Below are positions 5,936 to 7,866 of a stretch of 7,866 nt of DNA, one piece after another. The notes beneath the pieces were generated by a model, which had not been told where the DNA came from, made no database searches, and was given only the letters and a program-made list of their open reading frames with translations. Every line of letters begins with the position of its first letter. Within the stretch, counting starts at the first letter, position 1. The translations under genes were made by a program, and so were the position numbers. Source of the stretch: DATGEO01 sp035310015 (GTDB taxonomy: Bacteria > Chloroflexota > Dormibacteria > Dormibacterales > Dormibacteraceae); contig DATGEO010000048.1 in assembly GCA_035310015.1 (NCBI GenBank), forward strand, positions 1 to 7,866, in the 5' to 3' direction.

Positions 5936-6850
5936 TTAGGCGGAGCGGCGGGCGTGGTCGGAGGGCTGTCCGGCCCGGCCGCTCAGGTCCTGGAGCCTCC
6001 TGAGCCGGTGATTCACCGCCGACTTCGAGAGCTTCATCCGCGAGGCGAGCTCGCTGAGGTTCAGCTCCGGGTAGGCGCTCCGCCAGCGGGCCATCTCCCG
6101 CAGGGCCGCAGGCAGCGTGGCCATCCGGCCGCTCGACTCCAGCTTCTCGATGGCCGCCGCCTGGCGCAGCCCTGACCCGATCGTCTTGTCGATGTTCGCC
6201 GTCTCGAAGTTGAGTCGGCGGTTGACCTCCCCGGTGACCGAGCGCACCACGCGCACGTTCTCGAACTCCATCACGGCCCGGCTCGCGCCCATCAGCGAAA
6301 GCAGCCGGACGATGGCGTCTCCTTCCTTGACGTAGACGACGTGCTGCCCGCCTCTCTCCACCACTCCGGACATGACCCCGAAGTGCCCGGTCAGCTGCCG
6401 GATCGCGACCGCCCACGACTCGGCCGGGGCCACGAACTCGAGGTGGTAGCGCGCGCTCGGCGCGTTGACCGAGCCGCAGCCCAGGAACAGGCCTCGGAGC
6501 ATGGCCTTGCGGTCGCAAGTGGCGTCGGGCACGGCGTTGGCGGCGGCCTGCGTGAACGCGGGCTCCAGGCCCGCCGGCAGGCCGAGCTCGATGAAGAAGG
6601 CCATCCGCTTCTTCGTCTTGACCGTCTGGTACTTGGCCTCCATCTGCCCTACGGCCCGTCCGAGCCGGACGACCTTGCGCGCGACGGTGTTGCGAAGCAG
6701 CGAGAAGTACGCGGCACGCCCGCTGCCGTTGCGTTTGAGCAGCCGGCCCCTGGCGCCGAAATAGATGCCGAGCAGCTCGCTCAGCTGACAGCACGGCCGG
6801 GCCGGAAGAAGCCCGGCCATCTCGTTCTTGACGTCGGCCGAGAACGAAAT
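5936..6850 (-). CDS. whiA: WhiA, DNA-binding regulator (probable ATT start)
   Basis: WhiA controls sporulation and cell division genes in streptomycetes and affects cell division in Bacillus. It combines a degenerate LAGLIDADG homing-endonuclease-like part with a C-terminal helix-turn-helix. From the ATT at 6850-6848 the protein has 304 residues and begins with (M)SFSADVKNEMAGL, matching the family N-terminus MSFxxxVKxEL. CCQLSELLGIYFGARG (20-35) is the usual N-terminal signature. The helix-turn-helix lies at about 263-286 (LNLSELASRMKLSKSAVNHR). A perfect GGAGGT sits 6 nt before the ATT. The in-frame ATG at 6907 would add 19 residues, lacks a ribosome-binding site and overlaps the probable -10 box, so I reject it. 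Family LAGLIDADG domains have lost catalytic residues, so DNA cleavage is not expected. The gene leads the glycolytic cluster. The genes often found upstream (rapZ, yvcK) are absent here; the next gene is divergent pdhB. Confidence 0.95.
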   Translation of the reverse strand: MSFSADVKNEMAGLLPARPCCQLSELLGIYFGARGRLLKRNGSGRAAYFSLLRNTVARKVVRLGRAVGQMEAKYQTVKTKKRMAFFIELGLPAGLEPAFTQAAANAVPDATCDRKAMLRGLFLGCGSVNAPSARYHLEFVAPAESWAVAIRQLTGHFGVMSGVVERGGQHVVYVKEGDAIVRLLSLMGASRAVMEFENVRVVRSVTGEVNRRLNFETANIDKTIGSGLRQAAAIEKLESSGRMATLPAALREMARWRSAYPELNLSELASRMKLSKSAVNHRLRRLQDLSGRAGQPSDHARRSA

Positions 6851-6862
6851 GGGATTACCTCC
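6848..6862 (-). promoter_or_regulatory. Ribosome-binding site that fixes the whiA start at ATT
   Basis: Read on the minus strand the sequence is GGAGGT-AATCCC-ATT. GGAGGT (6862-6857) is a full anti-16S match and the 6-nt spacing is ideal. No ATG, GTG or TTG lies at a usable distance, and the codons after the ATT encode the conserved WhiA N-terminus. This makes ATT the best-supported start. Confidence 0.75.
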
Positions 6863-6896
6863 AGGATCTTGGTCGGATCCTCTCTCCCTCGGCCTC

Positions 6897-6926
6897 AGTC
6901 TATACATTGAAGGCGGGATAAGTCGA
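6897..6926 (-). promoter_or_regulatory. Candidate promoter of whiA and the glycolytic genes
   Basis: TCGACT (6926-6921; four of six matches to TTGACA) is followed after 18 nt by TAGACT (6902-6897), or after 16 nt by TATAGA (6904-6899). The 18-nt arrangement repeats that of the HNH promoter. Transcription would begin near 6890 and give a leader of about 40 nt before the ATT of whiA. The -35 box touches the first base of the divergent pdhB ATG, so the two genes probably interfere or are co-regulated. Confidence 0.5.
6901..6906 (+). promoter_or_regulatory. Weak candidate -10 box of pdhB
   Basis: TATACA on the plus strand matches four of six -10 positions and lies 19 nt before the pdhB ATG. It overlaps the minus-strand -10 of whiA. 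No convincing -35 is seen at 16-18 nt spacing (TCCTCT at 17 nt). It would give a leader of about 12 nt, so the ribosome-binding site (GAAGGCGGG) would lie partly at the transcript start. Confidence 0.25.
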
Positions 6927-7866
6927 TGACCGAGATGCGCATGATCGAGGCCGTCCGGGCGGCCATCACCGAGGAGATGGAGCGCGACGAGCGCGTGCTC
7001 GTCATGGGCGAGGACGTGGGCCGCAAAGGCGGCGTCTTCGGCGCCACCGACGGGCTGTACGCGAAGTTCGGCGAGTCGCGCGTGCTCGACACCCCGCTGG
7101 CGGAATCGGCCATCGTCGGCGTCGCGATCGGGGCTGCGCTCAACGGCCTCATCCCCATCGCCGAGATCCAGTTCGCGGACTTCATCCACCCCGCCTTCGA
7201 CCAGATCGTCAGCGAGGCCGCGCGCACGCGCTACCGCTCCAACGGCGACTGGCACGTGCCCATGGTCATCCGGACGCCGTTCGGCGGCGGGGTTCACGGC
7301 GGGCTCTACCACTCGCAGTCGATCGAGGCTTTCTACGCCCACGTGCCCGGCCTGAAGGTGGTGGTGCCGAGCATGCCCGCCGATGCGCACGGCCTGCTGA
7401 AGGCGGCGATTCGCGACCCCGACCCGGTGCTGTTCCTCGAGCACAAGAAGGTGTACCGGCTCGTCGCGGAGGAGGTGCCCGACGGCGATCACGTCCTGCC
7501 CATCGGACCGGCGGTCGTGCGCCGTGAGGGCACCAAGCTCAGCTGCTTTGCGTGGGGCTTGATGACGCACTACTCGCTGCAGGCGGCGGAGCGGGTGGCG
7601 GCGGACGGCATCAGCGTCGAGGTCGTCGACCTGCGGACTCTGGCCCCCCTCGACCGGGACACCATCCTCGAGTCGGTCCGCAAGACGGGAAAGGCCATGG
7701 TCGTGCACGAGGACAACCTCACCGGCGGTTTCGGCGCGGAGGTCGCGGCGCTCATCGCCCAGCACGCGTTCGACAGCCTCGACGGGCCCGTCACGCGCGT
7801 CGCGGCGCCGGACATCCCCGCGATGCCGTTCAACACGCCGCAGGAGGACTTCTTCATGCCAAGCCC
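6926..7866 (+). CDS. pdhB: 2-oxoacid dehydrogenase E1 component, beta subunit (3' end missing)
   Basis: This is the beta subunit of a heterotetrameric thiamine-diphosphate E1, either pyruvate dehydrogenase or branched-chain 2-oxoacid dehydrogenase. With E1 alpha it decarboxylates the 2-oxoacid and passes the acyl group to lipoyl E2. The 313 visible residues are nearly the whole protein (usual length about 325). Family landmarks are VMGEDVGRKGGVFGAT (26-41), DTPLAE with Glu60, the conserved Glu that activates the cofactor, IQFADF (81-86), LYHSQS (127-132), PGLKVVVPSMPADAHG (141-156), FLEHKKVYR (170-178), VDLRTLAPLD (234-243) and KTGKAMVVHED (253-263). The ATG at 6926 follows GAAGGCGGG (6909-6917); ATGs at 6935 and 6941 are alternatives. 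The gene is divergent from whiA. An E1 alpha gene does not lie immediately upstream, unlike the common alpha-beta-E2 order. Sequence alone does not fix the substrate; the symbol reflects the more common assignment. Confidence 0.9.
   Translation, partial: MTEMRMIEAVRAAITEEMERDERVLVMGEDVGRKGGVFGATDGLYAKFGESRVLDTPLAESAIVGVAIGAALNGLIPIAEIQFADFIHPAFDQIVSEAARTRYRSNGDWHVPMVIRTPFGGGVHGGLYHSQSIEAFYAHVPGLKVVVPSMPADAHGLLKAAIRDPDPVLFLEHKKVYRLVAEEVPDGDHVLPIGPAVVRREGTKLSCFAWGLMTHYSLQAAERVAADGISVEVVDLRTLAPLDRDTILESVRKTGKAMVVHEDNLTGGFGAEVAALIAQHAFDSLDGPVTRVAAPDIPAMPFNTPQEDFFMPS

Noticed and set aside
5000..6175. Plus-strand open frame of 391 codons opposite gapA and whiA
   Set aside because: Shadow of gapA and whiA in a GC-rich genome; no recognisable domain and no ribosome-binding site context.
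6848..6907. ATG at 6907 as the whiA start
   Set aside because: It adds 19 non-family residues, has no Shine-Dalgarno, and overlaps the candidate -10 box, while GGAGGT points to the ATT at 6850.
7842..7866. A new gene starting at the ATG at 7856 behind AGGAGG
   Set aside because: It is in frame within the E1 beta gene, at a place where the family still has conserved residues (EDFFMP), so it is an internal Met.
1..7866. tRNA or rRNA genes, CRISPR arrays, insertion sequences, riboswitches
   Set aside because: No tRNA-like cloverleaf, repeat-spacer pattern, transposase or known riboswitch core was recognised; the longer intergenic gaps (836-1003 and 6851-6925) are explained by promoter elements.

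Overview
High-GC bacterial chromosome carrying a block of central carbon metabolism genes. The minus strand holds whiA, gapA, pgk, tpiA and gpmA, packed head to tail, which fits one operon (whiA first, gpmA last). Further along the same strand, separated by one opposite-strand gene, lie a Fe/Mn-family superoxide dismutase gene and the 5' part of secG. Divergent from whiA is a nearly complete gene for the E1 beta subunit of a 2-oxoacid (pyruvate or branched-chain) dehydrogenase. The whiA-gap-pgk-tpi-(secG) neighbourhood is typical of Actinomycetota and other Gram-positive-related (Terrabacteria) phyla. The SecG tail (Gly-rich loop, then YRTRRG) and a DUF222/13E12-type HNH gene suggest an actinobacterium or a Chloroflexota/Dormibacterota-like lineage. 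I cannot settle the phylum from the sequence alone.

Layout. 1-176: secG, minus, cut by the window edge. 191-221: hairpin. 230-835: superoxide dismutase, minus. 836-1003: divergent promoter region. 1004-2149: DUF222/HNH endonuclease, plus. 2146-5875: gpmA, tpiA, pgk and gapA, minus. 5936-6850: whiA, minus. 6851-6925: divergent promoter region. 6926-7866: E1 beta gene, plus, cut by the window edge.

How the genes work together. GapA, Pgk, TpiA and GpmA carry out consecutive triose-phosphate steps of lower glycolysis. The E1 beta subunit belongs to a complex that would take pyruvate to acetyl-CoA. WhiA is a DNA-binding regulator that is often encoded beside these genes. SecG (protein export) and superoxide dismutase (oxidative stress) are housekeeping neighbours.

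What stands out. (1) The HNH gene has a consensus-like promoter with a LexA/SOS-box-like palindrome between -35 and -10, and its ATG sits where transcription should start, so it looks DNA-damage-inducible and leaderless. (2) Several genes of the glycolytic cluster lack an ATG where family alignment and ribosome-binding sites put the start. whiA appears to begin with ATT behind a perfect GGAGGT. pgk appears to begin with CTG, in a CTGA overlap with the gapA stop. tpiA has only GTG or ATT. gpmA has only GTG or ATC. (3) The HNH gene lies on the opposite strand inside an otherwise collinear block, with its stop codon interlocked with that of gpmA. No completely new multi-gene system is evident. 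The start-codon pattern and the SOS-type HNH cassette are the points most worth testing.
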